From CAG-452 sp045531335 (GTDB lineage Bacteria; Bacillota; Clostridia; TANB77; CAG-508): DNA of 24,271 nt. The stretch lies in NCBI GenBank assembly GCA_045531335.1, contig JAZSDU010000042.1:1-24271 (forward strand), written 5' to 3'. A model generated the notes under the pieces. The model did no database searches. It saw only the letters and a program-made list of their open reading frames with translations, and was not told the origin of the DNA. The first letter of the stretch is position 1. Each line of letters opens with the position of its first letter. Both the position numbers and the translations under genes were made by a program. This document shows positions 1 to 8,288 of the stretch, one piece after another.

Positions 1-1
1 C

Positions 2-634
2 TCTAAGAATAATAAAATTATATTATATTTAATTTTATTATTAATTTATTCAATTTTAATTATTCTAATAACACTTAAAATAGAACATACATTTTTTATT
101 AAAGATAATACTACACAGATAATTAAAGGACAAGATTCAAATGATTCTATTTCAATAAAAAAAGAGACCGATACTGTTCAAAATACTCAGATTAAAAATA
201 AAATTATTGAACTAAATGATGTTGTTGTCAAAGAAGATGTATACGAATTAACATATAAAGGAAGTGAATTTACCAAAAAAGTTTTACCTCCTACTTTAAC
301 ATCTTTTTATACTTATTATGAAGCTAAAGAAGAAGGACACCAATACTTAGTAATAAAATTAGATTATAAGAATTTAGAAGGAACAAGCGTCTCATCAGAT
401 AAAATAGCAACTGTAAATGTAAAATATAATAATAAATACGAATATACAAGCTTTCCAGTAATTGTAGATTCAGATGGAGATTTCACATATGCAAATATAA
501 CAGATATAAACCCATTAACAGTGGGACAAATGTACTATTTATGTGATATGCCAGATGAAGTAGCTAATGGAACAGAGTCAATTGTAGCTTATGTAAAAAC
601 TTCTAATGAAACATATGAAATAAATATTAGATAA
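2..634 (+). CDS. Membrane-anchored extracytoplasmic protein, 5'-truncated by window edge
   Basis: An open frame runs from the window edge to TAA at 632-634, about 210 codons, with no start codon inside the window. The first 25 or so residues are a strongly hydrophobic stretch rich in Ile and Leu, read as a transmembrane anchor or the end of a signal segment. A Lys/Asp/Asn/Thr-rich linker follows, then a roughly 120-residue C-terminal domain with alternating beta-like character (KVLPPTLTSFYTYYEAKEEG, VIVDSDGDFTY). This suggests a single-pass protein with a small soluble domain outside the membrane. I do not recognise the family. DUF4352-like lipoprotein domains look superficially similar, but that is a guess. 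A hairpin terminator follows at 687, so this is the last gene of a rightward unit that converges on the primase operon. Confidence 0.6.
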   Translation, partial: SKNNKIILYLILLLIYSILIILITLKIEHTFFIKDNTTQIIKGQDSNDSISIKKETDTVQNTQIKNKIIELNDVVVKEDVYELTYKGSEFTKKVLPPTLTSFYTYYEAKEEGHQYLVIKLDYKNLEGTSVSSDKIATVNVKYNNKYEYTSFPVIVDSDGDFTYANITDINPLTVGQMYYLCDMPDEVANGTESIVAYVKTSNETYEINIR

Positions 635-686
635 ATATATAAATTAAAAAATTTTTCAACGCTTCACTTCTTGATAATATAGATAT

Positions 687-725
687 AAAGGACTAATTGT
701 TAAAATTAGCCCTTTTAATTTTTTA
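687..725 (+). terminator. Rho-independent terminator after the truncated membrane protein
   Basis: A 12-bp stem (687-698 with 704-715, one A-C mismatch) and a 5-nt loop are followed by a T-rich tract (716-725). The T-run lies on the + side, so it serves the rightward gene ending at 634. The rest of 635-885 is AT-rich, with short direct repeats (GTGTAAGTA twice near 784-800), and no gene is visible. Confidence 0.7.
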
Positions 726-885
726 TAAAATTTCTGGAACTAAGCCTTTGCTAAATATGGATTTAGTCCCCCCATCTGTTTATTTGTGTAAGTAGTGTAA
801 GTACTTTATATAAAATATATTTATATTATTTTTATAGTATTACTAAAATAAATCTATATATATCTACATACATTACCTACATTTT

Positions 886-2817
886 TTATTTTTTCAAAGG
901 AAGATAATAATAATTTCCTTTGCTTTTTCTTTTTATTTCTAATAATTCAGGATGATTGCTTTTGATTTTATTTAAGGTCTTACCTAATATTGCATCTGTA
1001 ATTTTGAAATTAAATTTTTCTATTAATTCTTTGCTTGTCCACTCATATCTTTCTTTAGCATTAAAATCAAACGCTTGTAATAATTGTTCTTCACATGGTA
1101 AAAATTCTGTAAATTTTAAATTATGTTTTTCTAATGTTGCTCTTTCTTCTTTTGTTAATCTAAATTTTTGCATATCATCTTTTGTTTCATTATATATTTG
1201 AAGCCATAATTGCTCAAGCCATCCTTTTCCATATTTCACTAATCTTTTATAATCTATTGTTTCAACAGGAATTACCCAAAAGCGTCTATTTCCTGTCGAG
1301 TCCTTTAAAAATGTTTGAGGATTAACACTTGCACAAAAACTAGTAGTTCTTGCTCTTCTAATACTCTTCTTACCATAAGGTGGTCTTATATCATCTACAG
1401 GACTTGTCAAGAATGCTTTTAATGAACTTTGTTCTTTTCCAACCGTACTATCAAGCTCCCCAAGCTCACTAATTAAAGCACTAGTAGCTTTTATTAAACT
1501 ATCTTTATTGTTCATATCTATTGTTAATCCATCTTGAAACCAATCTGGATTTAGTGATAGCAAGGAAATTCCATAAGTTTTGCCAATTCCTTGTTCTCCT
1601 TGCAACACTAAAACTCCATCTATCCCATAAGATTTATCAAGAGTATTAAAAGACATACTTACTGTTTGATATAGCCATTTTTTAAATAAAATTTTATGAA
1701 ACTCTTCTTTAATACCAAAAATTTCAAATAATTCATTTAATCGGTCTCTTTTATCCCAAACGCCACTCAATAAAAAATCTACAAACGGATTGAAATTATT
1801 TTTAGATAATTCCAATGCAATATATTCTTCAATAATATTAGTATTTACTTTAATACCATTGTTCTTTAATACATCTTTTATGTATATCGCCAAAATATTA
1901 AACAAATCGCTTTCTGCAAATTTATCTGGCATACCTTTTATATAAATTCTTTTAGTAATAATGTTATATTTTAATTTAATTCCTAAATACTTCAAAATCT
2001 CACTAAACTTTTCTTCATTTAATTCATCTGCTGAATTAATAGGAAATATTTCATTACTATAATCTTTGTTTATTAAATTGTTCAAAATTTTTAAAGTTTC
2101 TTCTTTTCCGTATCGCTCTAGAACATCTGAAATGTCCGCTTTTTCCTTTAAATTTTTTATTTCGTTTTTTATTCTTAATATTTTCGTTTCTTTTGCTATT
2201 CCATTTAATGCGTTTTTTATATTTTCAGCATATTTATATCCTGCTTTATCATTATCAGGAATAATATAAACAATTTTGTCTTTCAAATATTTAGAATATT
2301 CTAATGCGTGTTTGTTAAACCCTGAGGCTCCTCCTACTGTTGTAGTAGCAACTAACCCTATTTTATTAAGATTATCTGCGTCTTTTTCGCCTTCCACAAA
2401 ATATATTACATCTGAATTCATAATATTTTGTAAGTTATACAAAACATATCTTACATCTTGCATTTTGAATATCCATTCTCCATTAACATATTTTGCTTGA
2501 GTAAAACTTTTTGGGCGGAATCGTATTACTTTGTAAAGGGGCTTATTATTTTCATCTCTATATATGTATTCCGCTTCTATTTGTGATTTTTGCTGACCAT
2601 TGTTAAATAAATCTTTCTCTGTTAATCCTACAGAAGCAAGAATACTTTCTAAAGAACATCCAGCATGACAATACATTAAAATTTTATCATTCTCCTCTGT
2701 TATTGTAAGTGATTCTTTCTTATCTGGATGACTTTTACACAAACATTGATAGGATTTATCTCCTATTTTTCTGACTTTTTCAAATCTATTTAATATTTCA
2801 TCTAATCTCATCTTCAA
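886..2817 (-). CDS. VapE-type primase-helicase of a mobile element
   Basis: This 643-residue replication protein has three modules. Residues 24-54 hold a CHC2-like zinc-binding segment (CLCKSH then CHAGC). Residues 136-210 are a Toprim domain (EGEKD at 142-146, PDND at 187-190). The C-terminal half is a VapE-family P-loop ATPase with Walker A GEQGIGKT at 407-414 and the VapE block LISELGELD...KAFLTSP...TSFCASVNP...NRRFWVIP. Proteins of this architecture prime and unwind DNA for phages, satellites and integrative elements. The gene overlaps the upstream excisionase-like gene by 20 bases, so the three leftward genes form one operon. The ATG at 2817 is preceded by a GGAGG sequence. The annotation is secure at family level; the replication origin was not located. 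Confidence 0.92.
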   Translation of the reverse strand: MKMRLDEILNRFEKVRKIGDKSYQCLCKSHPDKKESLTITEENDKILMYCHAGCSLESILASVGLTEKDLFNNGQQKSQIEAEYIYRDENNKPLYKVIRFRPKSFTQAKYVNGEWIFKMQDVRYVLYNLQNIMNSDVIYFVEGEKDADNLNKIGLVATTTVGGASGFNKHALEYSKYLKDKIVYIIPDNDKAGYKYAENIKNALNGIAKETKILRIKNEIKNLKEKADISDVLERYGKEETLKILNNLINKDYSNEIFPINSADELNEEKFSEILKYLGIKLKYNIITKRIYIKGMPDKFAESDLFNILAIYIKDVLKNNGIKVNTNIIEEYIALELSKNNFNPFVDFLLSGVWDKRDRLNELFEIFGIKEEFHKILFKKWLYQTVSMSFNTLDKSYGIDGVLVLQGEQGIGKTYGISLLSLNPDWFQDGLTIDMNNKDSLIKATSALISELGELDSTVGKEQSSLKAFLTSPVDDIRPPYGKKSIRRARTTSFCASVNPQTFLKDSTGNRRFWVIPVETIDYKRLVKYGKGWLEQLWLQIYNETKDDMQKFRLTKEERATLEKHNLKFTEFLPCEEQLLQAFDFNAKERYEWTSKELIEKFNFKITDAILGKTLNKIKSNHPELLEIKRKSKGNYYYLPLKK

Positions 2818-3016
2818 AACCTCCTAATTCTATGTCATTATGTTTTTTTATAATCCATTTATTAATCAAATTTATATCGAAATAATATTTTGACAAAATT
2901 TTAAAATATGGAATATCATTACTATATATTAATTTGCGGATTGTACTAATTCCGCAATTTAAGTACTTTGATAATTCTTGTATGTCAAGAATCGTTCTTT
3001 GCTTGTTATCTTCCAT
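2798..3016 (-). CDS. Small excisionase-like / MerR-type HTH DNA-binding protein
   Basis: A 72-residue protein with a winged helix-turn-helix of the excisionase (HTH_17) type: ILDIQELSKYLNCGISTIRK followed by a recognition segment and YYFDINLINKWI. Members bind specific DNA and serve as excisionases (recombination directionality factors) or as regulators in mobile elements. It lies between the HTH protein at 3006-3197 and the primase-helicase, overlapping both. Placement near a tyrosine integrase on the opposite strand fits a role in excision, but a purely regulatory role is equally possible. The start is preceded by GGAGGAAC about 6 bases upstream. Confidence 0.78.
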   Translation of the reverse strand: MEDNKQRTILDIQELSKYLNCGISTIRKLIYSNDIPYFKILSKYYFDINLINKWIIKKHNDIELGGFEDEIR

Positions 3017-3197
3017 TTTTTTGTTCCTCCTTTAATACTTTTATAATTTCGTAAATTTCATCCTTTTTTTCCTTTGTTAATTCTTTACGTAATAATCTTG
3101 AAAAATTTCCATCATTTAATCCAAGAGCTAAACCTACTTGCCATAGCTTTAAATTACTACTTGAAATCTCATTTCTTAAATCTATATTTTTTTGCAT
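3006..3197 (-). CDS. Small phage-type HTH regulator
   Basis: A 63-residue protein of a family common in Firmicute prophages and integrative elements. It has a Cro-like helix-turn-helix built on LWQVGLALGLNDGNFSRLLR followed by a charged tail (ELTKEKKDEI). It is the first gene of the leftward operon, with AAGGA upstream of its ATG at 3197, and it overlaps the next gene by 11 bases. Its position directly beside the divergent control region with two inverted repeats makes it a candidate regulator of element maintenance or lysogeny-like control. That is inference from position and fold. Confidence 0.72.
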   Translation of the reverse strand: MQKNIDLRNEISSSNLKLWQVGLALGLNDGNFSRLLRKELTKEKKDEIYEIIKVLKEEQKNGR

Positions 3198-3218
3198 AAT
3201 AAATCCTTCTTTTATTTT

Positions 3219-3234
3219 TTGTAAACGTTTACAA
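3219..3234. promoter_or_regulatory. 16-bp perfect palindrome, probable operator of the leftward operon
   Basis: TTGTAAACGTTTACAA is perfectly self-complementary and lies 22 bases upstream of the first leftward gene (start 3197), between it and any promoter further upstream. This is the usual position for an operator bound by a dimeric HTH protein. No unambiguous -35/-10 pair for the leftward operon was found in 3230-3300. Confidence 0.6.
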
Positions 3235-3332
3235 TATCATGATACAACAATAACAATTGTCATATAAAGCAGACATATTTGAATCAAAATTTATAAAAAA
3301 TATAAACATACATGAAATATTATAATATCCTA

Positions 3333-3361
3333 TTGCATTTTGTATGTTGTTGTTGTATAAT
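3333..3361 (+). promoter_or_regulatory. Sigma-A promoter of the Cys-cluster protein/integrase operon
   Basis: A -35 TTGCAT (3333-3338), a 17-base spacer and a -10 TATAAT (3356-3361) form a near-consensus sigma-A promoter 26 bases upstream of the gene starting at 3387. An AAAGGAGATGA ribosome binding site lies between them. Confidence 0.82.
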
Positions 3362-3372
3362 AAACATACAAA
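3339..3372. promoter_or_regulatory. 10-bp inverted repeat straddling the -10 of the integrase operon
   Basis: TTTGTATGTT (3339-3348) and AACATACAAA (3363-3372) are perfect inverted repeats, 14 bases apart, flanking the -10 box. A further half-site AACATACA lies upstream at 3305-3312. A protein bound here would cover the promoter, so this is a likely repressor operator for the operon carrying the integrase. Confidence 0.6.
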
Positions 3373-3386
3373 GGAGATGAATATAA

Positions 3387-4331
3387 ATGAAATTTATAAA
3401 TGAAGATTTTTCTTACTATTTAAGTCCTGACAAAAACACTGAAGCATTAATTGGTCTAAAACAATATTTTGAAGAATATATTTCCGACTCTAAAAAAAAT
3501 AATATTTCCGATATCCCTGAATCATCAAAATTTATTTCATCAAGTATAATAGGAACATTAATGTTTGAACTTTTGCGAAATGATAATATTGAATACGATA
3601 CCAAAACAAAGAAAAATTTAGAATACTTTAAATATTATTTAAATAAATGCATTGAAAACAAAAACTATTGCAACAATAAAATATTTTTATCTTGTATTCA
3701 AGAATGTATGTCATTATCTTTACCAAAAAGTATCTATCATATAAATAATGTATATACTCTAAAACAAAAGACTAATTACGATATTATTCATTCAGATAAA
3801 GAAGATAAAACAGATATAATTTATAATAATAAAGAAAATATTGAATTTGCTAAAATATATTTTTGTAAAAGCATTGAAGAACTCTTTATTTGCTCTTTAT
3901 ATGAACTTTTTGAAAAAGGATATGTAATTAGAAAATGTAAAAGTTGTAAAAAGTTTTTTGTAACCAGAGAAACAGGAAATAGAATTAAATATTGCTACAA
4001 TACAAGTCTTCACAATCCAAATAAAACTTGTTATGAATATTTCTCTCAGGCAACATATACACAAAAAAGAAAAGATGATGCTATAAGAGCTCTATATGGG
4101 AAATTATATAGTAAATATCATAATCGCTATACAAGAGCTCAAGATGCTTCACCTGAAAAATATTCTCAAGAAAAAGAACAACAAACTCAAAAAGACTATG
4201 AAGATTTTATTTCTATTTATGCAAAAATGGGAGAATTTCTGAATATGAAAAAAGCAACAGAAGAAGAAATAGAAACAGATTTAATAAATTATGAAAAAGG
4301 AGGTAAAGAAAAATGGCAGTTAAAGAACTAA
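3387..4331 (+). CDS. DUF6076/CGNR-like Cys-cluster protein of mobile elements
   Basis: A 314-residue protein. Residues 1-180 are mostly helical and unrecognised. Around residues 185-230 is a Cys cluster, RKCKSCKKFFV then KYCYN and a later Cys, which resembles the zinc-binding C-x2-C...C...C element of CGNR/DUF6076 proteins found beside integrases in clostridial elements. The C-terminal part is charged and probably helical. The ATG at 3387 has a strong AAAGGAGATGA site, and the stop overlaps the integrase start by 19 bases, so the two are translationally coupled. A DNA-binding regulator is plausible. Function is not known from sequence. Confidence 0.65.
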   Translation: MKFINEDFSYYLSPDKNTEALIGLKQYFEEYISDSKKNNISDIPESSKFISSSIIGTLMFELLRNDNIEYDTKTKKNLEYFKYYLNKCIENKNYCNNKIFLSCIQECMSLSLPKSIYHINNVYTLKQKTNYDIIHSDKEDKTDIIYNNKENIEFAKIYFCKSIEELFICSLYELFEKGYVIRKCKSCKKFFVTRETGNRIKYCYNTSLHNPNKTCYEYFSQATYTQKRKDDAIRALYGKLYSKYHNRYTRAQDASPEKYSQEKEQQTQKDYEDFISIYAKMGEFLNMKKATEEEIETDLINYEKGGKEKWQLKN

Positions 4332-5441
4332 TAAAAAATAAGAAATACAAAATTGATATTCCTATAGGCTATAATGGAAACAAAAGAATTCGTCATACTG
4401 AAACTTTTCATGGTGGAAAAAAAGAAGCGGTATTAAGAGAAAATGAACTAAAGCTAAGCATTAAAAATAATACATATATAAATAAAAACAAGATTACTAT
4501 GGAACAATTGTTAAACGAATGGTTAGAATATTCTAAACCTATATGGTCTCCTAAAACTTATGTATCTAATAGACATTGGGTTGATAACATTAATAAAAGC
4601 ATTGGTCATATCCATATTAAAGATTTAAATGTCAAAATATTAGAAGATTTTTATAATGAATTAAGAACAACTACAAATTATTCTGATAAAACTATACAAC
4701 ATCATTATACTATAATTTCAACTGCATTAAATAAAGCTGTAATTTGGGGGTATCTTTTAAATAATCCAAATACAAGAATTGAAAAACCTAAAATAAAGAA
4801 AAAACAAATAGAATGTTATTCTCCTGAAGAAGTCGAACAATTAGTTAATGCTTTACAAAATGAATGTCTAAAATATCAAGCACTTATTATGCTTGCGCTT
4901 GATTCAGGAGCTAGGCGTTCAGAGATAACGCGGACTTTGTTGGGAAGACATCGATTTCAATAAGTCTACTATTAATATAAATAAGACTACTCAATATACA
5001 AAAGAATTAGGAATATTTGAAAAAAGTACAAAAACATCCACAAGTAATAGAATTATATATATTTCTAAAACTACTTTAGACATTTTAAAGAAATATCAGA
5101 AAGAACAATTAGAAAACAAATTAAGATTAGGCGACAAATGGGGAAATAGTAAAAGAGTATTTACAACTGATTTTGGAACAGATATGCATCCCGACACTCC
5201 TTCTCAAATATTTGAAAGGATAATTAAGCGCCACAATTTAAAAAGAATTTCTCTGCATTCGCTTAGGCATACTTCTATAAGTCTACTTATTTCTAGTGGA
5301 ATACAAGCACAAATCATTAGTAAAAGAGCAGGGCATTCTAATGTTACAGTGACTCATAGTATTTATAGTCATTTCTTTGATAATGAATTTCAAGATGTTG
5401 CAAATAAAATGGATGCCTTCCTGTCAGGAGGTATTATATGA
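4313..5441 (+). CDS. int: Tyrosine recombinase integrase with one +1 frameshift at a CGG codon
   Basis: Site-specific recombinase that would integrate and excise the element at the tRNA. The first frame (4313 to a stop at 4963) gives an arm-binding N-terminus and a SAM-like core-binding domain (residues 62-150), then the start of the catalytic domain with Arg201 in GARRSEIT. After codon 206 the family sequence continues in the +1 frame from GGA at 4932 to TGA at 5441: GLCWEDIDF, the beta-hairpin lysine region (STKTSTSNR), the HxxR motif in HSLRHTS, AGHSNVTVT and the tyrosine in SIYSHF. The joined product is 375 residues, normal for the family, and all catalytic residues are present. A pipeline would call it a pseudogene. 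The single defect is an in-frame CGG followed by A, as in spoIIGA, so I treat it as possibly translated by frameshifting. AAAGGAGGTAAAG precedes the start. Confidence 0.85.
4928..4934 (+). other. +1 frameshift site ACG-CGG-A in the integrase
   Basis: In the upstream frame the codons are ATA ACG CGG ACT, leading to an early stop. Skipping the C at 4931 gives ACG then GGA CTT TGT TGG, restoring the conserved E-I-x-G-L-x-W element. No homopolymer is present that would favour a routine sequencing indel. Confidence 0.75.
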
Positions 5442-6220
5442 AAAAAAGATATATTACTACTGTTATATTTGTCTCATTTATAATACTTATACTTCTTAAA
5501 CTTATGCTATTATTTAATGAATCAACTTTAATAATTACAATGGCAAGCATTCTAATTCCTGTTGCAATAACTTTTTTAGTAGAATATGATAATAGAAAAA
5601 AGGAATTGTTAAAAAATTTTTATTTACCTTTATTTCTATATATACGTACATATTTAGATGTTCTAAGCGCAGATGATAAGCAAATAGAAATGGGTAAAAA
5701 ACATGAATTAATTGATAAAATAAGTAATGATTTATATTCTTTTTTATATGATAATGCCCACAATATCTCTGATGAAGTAGAGCCTATATTTAATAGACAA
5801 CATTTTTATAAATATTTTAATATAAATGAATTTCAAAGGAATTATAATTTAATAACATTAGCTCCTATATTATTGAAAGAATATATTGAATTATATAGTA
5901 TTTTACATATAGAACAACTCTTTAAATTAAACTTAAAACCTAATAATTTAAAAATAAACTTAAGGCTTTTATGTGTAACTTATGTACAAATTTTCATTTT
6001 AGAAATAAGTAAAAAAAATAATTATATTGCTTCAATCTATGAAACTGTAGAACTTCATAAACAAACATTAAATAATCAGGCATTAGACCTTAAATACGTA
6101 AATATATATAAATATATGATTAAAAATAATACAAAACAAAAAGATTTTAATAAGCTAAAACATTTTTTAAAAAATAAATATAATATTAAATTTCAATTAC
6201 CTAAAAAACAAACATCATAG
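5438..6220 (+). CDS. Unknown membrane protein coupled to the integrase
   Basis: A 260-residue protein whose start overlaps the integrase stop in an ATGA arrangement, so it is co-translated with the recombinase. Residues 6-28 and about 32-48 are two closely spaced hydrophobic segments, predicting a membrane hairpin. The remaining 210 residues are charged, mostly helical and probably cytoplasmic. I do not recognise any domain, catalytic motif or Cys cluster. It sits between integrase and attachment site, a common place for cargo such as exclusion or defence genes, but nothing in the sequence proves such a role. A strong terminator follows. Because the downstream frame of the integrase is the one that couples to this start, frameshifting would also affect its expression. 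Confidence 0.6.
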   Translation: MKKRYITTVIFVSFIILILLKLMLLFNESTLIITMASILIPVAITFLVEYDNRKKELLKNFYLPLFLYIRTYLDVLSADDKQIEMGKKHELIDKISNDLYSFLYDNAHNISDEVEPIFNRQHFYKYFNINEFQRNYNLITLAPILLKEYIELYSILHIEQLFKLNLKPNNLKINLRLLCVTYVQIFILEISKKNNYIASIYETVELHKQTLNNQALDLKYVNIYKYMIKNNTKQKDFNKLKHFLKNKYNIKFQLPKKQTS

Positions 6221-6233
6221 TTTTATTTAGTAG

Positions 6234-6267
6234 AAAAGATGATAAGTTCTAATCTTATCATCTTTTT
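6234..6267. terminator. Bidirectional terminator between convergent genes
   Basis: A perfect 13-bp stem (6234-6246 with 6254-6266) and a 7-nt loop have T-runs on both strands. It lies between the rightward integrase operon (ends 6220) and the leftward HNH-like gene (ends 6273). Confidence 0.85.
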
Positions 6268-6272
6268 ATAAT

Positions 6273-7199
6273 TTATTTAGATTTTAATTTTCGCATTTCT
6301 ATTGTAAATTCTGCAGAATTTATTTCATTATTCCTGTATTTATTTACTAATAAATCTACTTCTTTTTTATTTGTATTATTTTTAATATCGTTACAAAGCA
6401 ACTCAATATGCTCTTCTATTGATTTTACTCGTTGTTTATCTATTTCCTCTTTTGTTCTATAATCACAAGGAAATGGCGTATTTCTTTCTCTGGCTGGTAT
6501 TACCATATTCATATTGACTTTATTATTATATTGGAAGTCATTAGCAAAACTCATTATATCTAAGTTTTCGGATTTTCCATGTGGTTCAAATTCAAACTCG
6601 AAACCTAATGGATACAACTCTAAACTTGCCACCGTTTTCATTTCTGACATTCTTATACTTCCTATAACATTAATTCCACTCCAAGCAACTTTTTTAGTTT
6701 TTAATATATACATACTAATTCTATATTTGCTTGTATCTAAAAATTTATTATCTCTTTTCAAAATAAAATTCATTAATTCTGGATTACTTTTTATTGTTTC
6801 ATCTGGAAAAGTTGATGCAAACATGCTTACAACTTGTTTAACAAATCTCAATGGATATATTTCTTTAAAATTTAACTTTAATCCGACAATATTTTGTATA
6901 TCCTTGTCACTAATATATTCTAATATTGAATTTGATATCTTTATATATTCATTTGCATACCATTTGCCTGTAATATTATTACACTCTTCACATAATGAAT
7001 ATATTCCTATTCCTTTTTGCTCATACTTATATTTCATATCCGTATATTCCCATGGTTTCATTGTTCCTGTTACTTGTTTCATAACTTCATCGCCAGAATA
7101 TATTTTTGCTCTACTATTGTTACAAGCTTTTTTAGGTGGCAAATGCTCAAATGTTAAATCTTTAAATTCTCCACATATATGGCATATTCCTTTATTCAT
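6273..7199 (-). CDS. HNH-endonuclease-like protein
   Basis: A 308-residue protein. The N-terminus has CHICGEFKDLTFEHLPPKKA and, about 60 residues later, LCEECNNITGKW. This is the two-CxxC plus E/D-H-x-P-P arrangement of the HNH_5-type nuclease fold: two zinc-binding CxxC pairs framing a histidine-containing beta strand. The rest (residues 90-308) is unrecognised. The usual Asp before the His is Glu here, which occurs in members of the family, but activity cannot be assumed. The ATG at 7199 has AAGGAGC upstream. It is the last gene before the tRNA scar and so is probably cargo of element A, possibly a defence or homing nuclease. Confidence 0.6.
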   Translation of the reverse strand: MNKGICHICGEFKDLTFEHLPPKKACNNSRAKIYSGDEVMKQVTGTMKPWEYTDMKYKYEQKGIGIYSLCEECNNITGKWYANEYIKISNSILEYISDKDIQNIVGLKLNFKEIYPLRFVKQVVSMFASTFPDETIKSNPELMNFILKRDNKFLDTSKYRISMYILKTKKVAWSGINVIGSIRMSEMKTVASLELYPLGFEFEFEPHGKSENLDIMSFANDFQYNNKVNMNMVIPARERNTPFPCDYRTKEEIDKQRVKSIEEHIELLCNDIKNNTNKKEVDLLVNKYRNNEINSAEFTIEMRKLKSK

Positions 7200-7231
7200 T
7201 TATTGCTCCTTTTAATGATGTTTTTAACTTC

Positions 7232-7253
7232 CGTCACTTTTTCGTCACTTTTT
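7232..7253. repeat. Tandem 11-bp direct repeat, possible integrase arm sites (element A side)
   Basis: CGTCACTTTTT occurs twice back to back, about 45 bases outside the tRNA remnant. On the minus strand each copy reads AAAAAGTGACG. Paired 11-bp direct repeats next to an attachment core are typical of the arm sites bound by the N-terminal domain of Tn916/phage-type integrases. The assignment is inference. Confidence 0.5.
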
Positions 7254-7262
7254 ACTAAATAT

Positions 7263-7294
7263 AAAAAAATTAGCAAATCCCGAAAGACTTGCTA
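7263..7294 (-). terminator. Terminator of the displaced initiator tRNA 3' half
   Basis: On the minus strand a 9-bp stem (7286-7294 with 7271-7279, one G-T pair) and a 6-nt loop are followed by seven Ts (7269-7263). It starts only 5 bases after the CCA of the tRNA remnant, so it reads as the original tRNA terminator. Confidence 0.75.
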
Positions 7295-7298
7295 TTAG

Positions 7299-7349
<51 letters not shown>

Positions 7350-7438
7350 CTTTTTTGTCTTATTGTGTTGTTTTCAGTTTTACGTCTTCTTACTCTCCCT
7401 TACATTTTGGCTTTCTCTATTTTTCCTTCTTTTTATTT

Positions 7439-7460
7439 TGTCCCTTTAATGTCCCTTTAA
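7439..7460. repeat. Tandem 11-bp direct repeat, possible integrase arm sites (element B side)
   Basis: TGTCCCTTTAA occurs twice back to back inside the end of element B, about 90 bases from the tRNA scar. On the minus strand it reads TTAAAGGGACA, sharing AAAG-G/T-GAC with the repeats at 7232-7253. The two pairs flank the scar on opposite sides, as expected for arm sites of related integrases. Confidence 0.5.
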
Positions 7461-7472
7461 CTTTTTTATTAT

Positions 7473-8288
7473 TTATGCTTCTTCTGCATCTTCAACTAAA
7501 TAATAATTTTTATAAACTTCCTTATAATTTTCTTCTACCTCTTGTCTTACTTTTTGTATTTCTTCTTGTGTCATTATACCTTTTGATATTAAAACTTTTT
7601 CTAAAATTTCTGTATAACTTATATTTTTAGCTAACATTTGTTGCATATTTCCTAACTCTGGCCAAAAGAAAGGTTTTATATTATTATCTTTTAAATCATA
7701 TTTTTTTTCAACTAAAACTATATTTCTTTTAATATATCCATCATGCTTAGACCAAATTGTTTTTCCAAATCTCATATTTAAAACATCGTTACTTATTCCT
7801 GGTCTTATTACTTTAAAATATTCATTTTCTCCAATCGCTTTTTTCGTTTCCTCTCGTTGTTCTTCAGTACTTTTAATCGTTGTATGTATTATAATTGCAT
7901 CGTTATATTTATCATATTCCTCTTTGTATTTTAATACTTCACTTTCTATTCCTTCTATAATTAATGTATCAGTAAATAAATTTTCTATTTGTTTTATTTC
8001 TATTTCGCACAAATAACTTGTTTCTTCTGAATCAAATTCACTAAAAAATCTATAATTCCAATTACCCACATTGAAACTTCTAATAATGTTATTATTTTCA
8101 TCTATTTCATTTAAATTTTCATCTTTAAATTTTTCCATTTCTTTCTTAAAATCTTCAAATTTTTCTTTTCCTTTGACTTTAATTTTAAATGTATAACTAT
8201 TCAATTCTTTTTGTGTTGATTTAGAAATAGTACTTTTTAAATACTCTTCTCTTACTTCGACTTTTTTATTAGAAAATTGTAAAATCAT
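7473..8288 (-). CDS. Unknown protein, last gene of the toxin-antitoxin operon
   Basis: A 271-residue acidic and lysine-rich protein with no signal peptide, membrane segment or motif I can name. Its start overlaps the stop of the preceding gene in an ATGA arrangement, so it is translated from the same message as the Panacea pair upstream. Residues 40-75 look like a charged coiled or helical stretch, the middle has beta-like segments, and the C-terminal 40 residues are strongly charged. It could be a third component of the toxin-antitoxin cassette or an independent cargo gene. Confidence 0.6.
   Translation of the reverse strand: MILQFSNKKVEVREEYLKSTISKSTQKELNSYTFKIKVKGKEKFEDFKKEMEKFKDENLNEIDENNNIIRSFNVGNWNYRFFSEFDSEETSYLCEIEIKQIENLFTDTLIIEGIESEVLKYKEEYDKYNDAIIIHTTIKSTEEQREETKKAIGENEYFKVIRPGISNDVLNMRFGKTIWSKHDGYIKRNIVLVEKKYDLKDNNIKPFFWPELGNMQQMLAKNISYTEILEKVLISKGIMTQEEIQKVRQEVEENYKEVYKNYYLVEDAEEA

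Noticed and set aside
6514..7215. Rightward 233-codon ORF opposite the HNH-like gene
   Set aside because: The leftward frame has paired CxxC motifs and a good ribosome binding site; the rightward frame is a low-complexity shadow.
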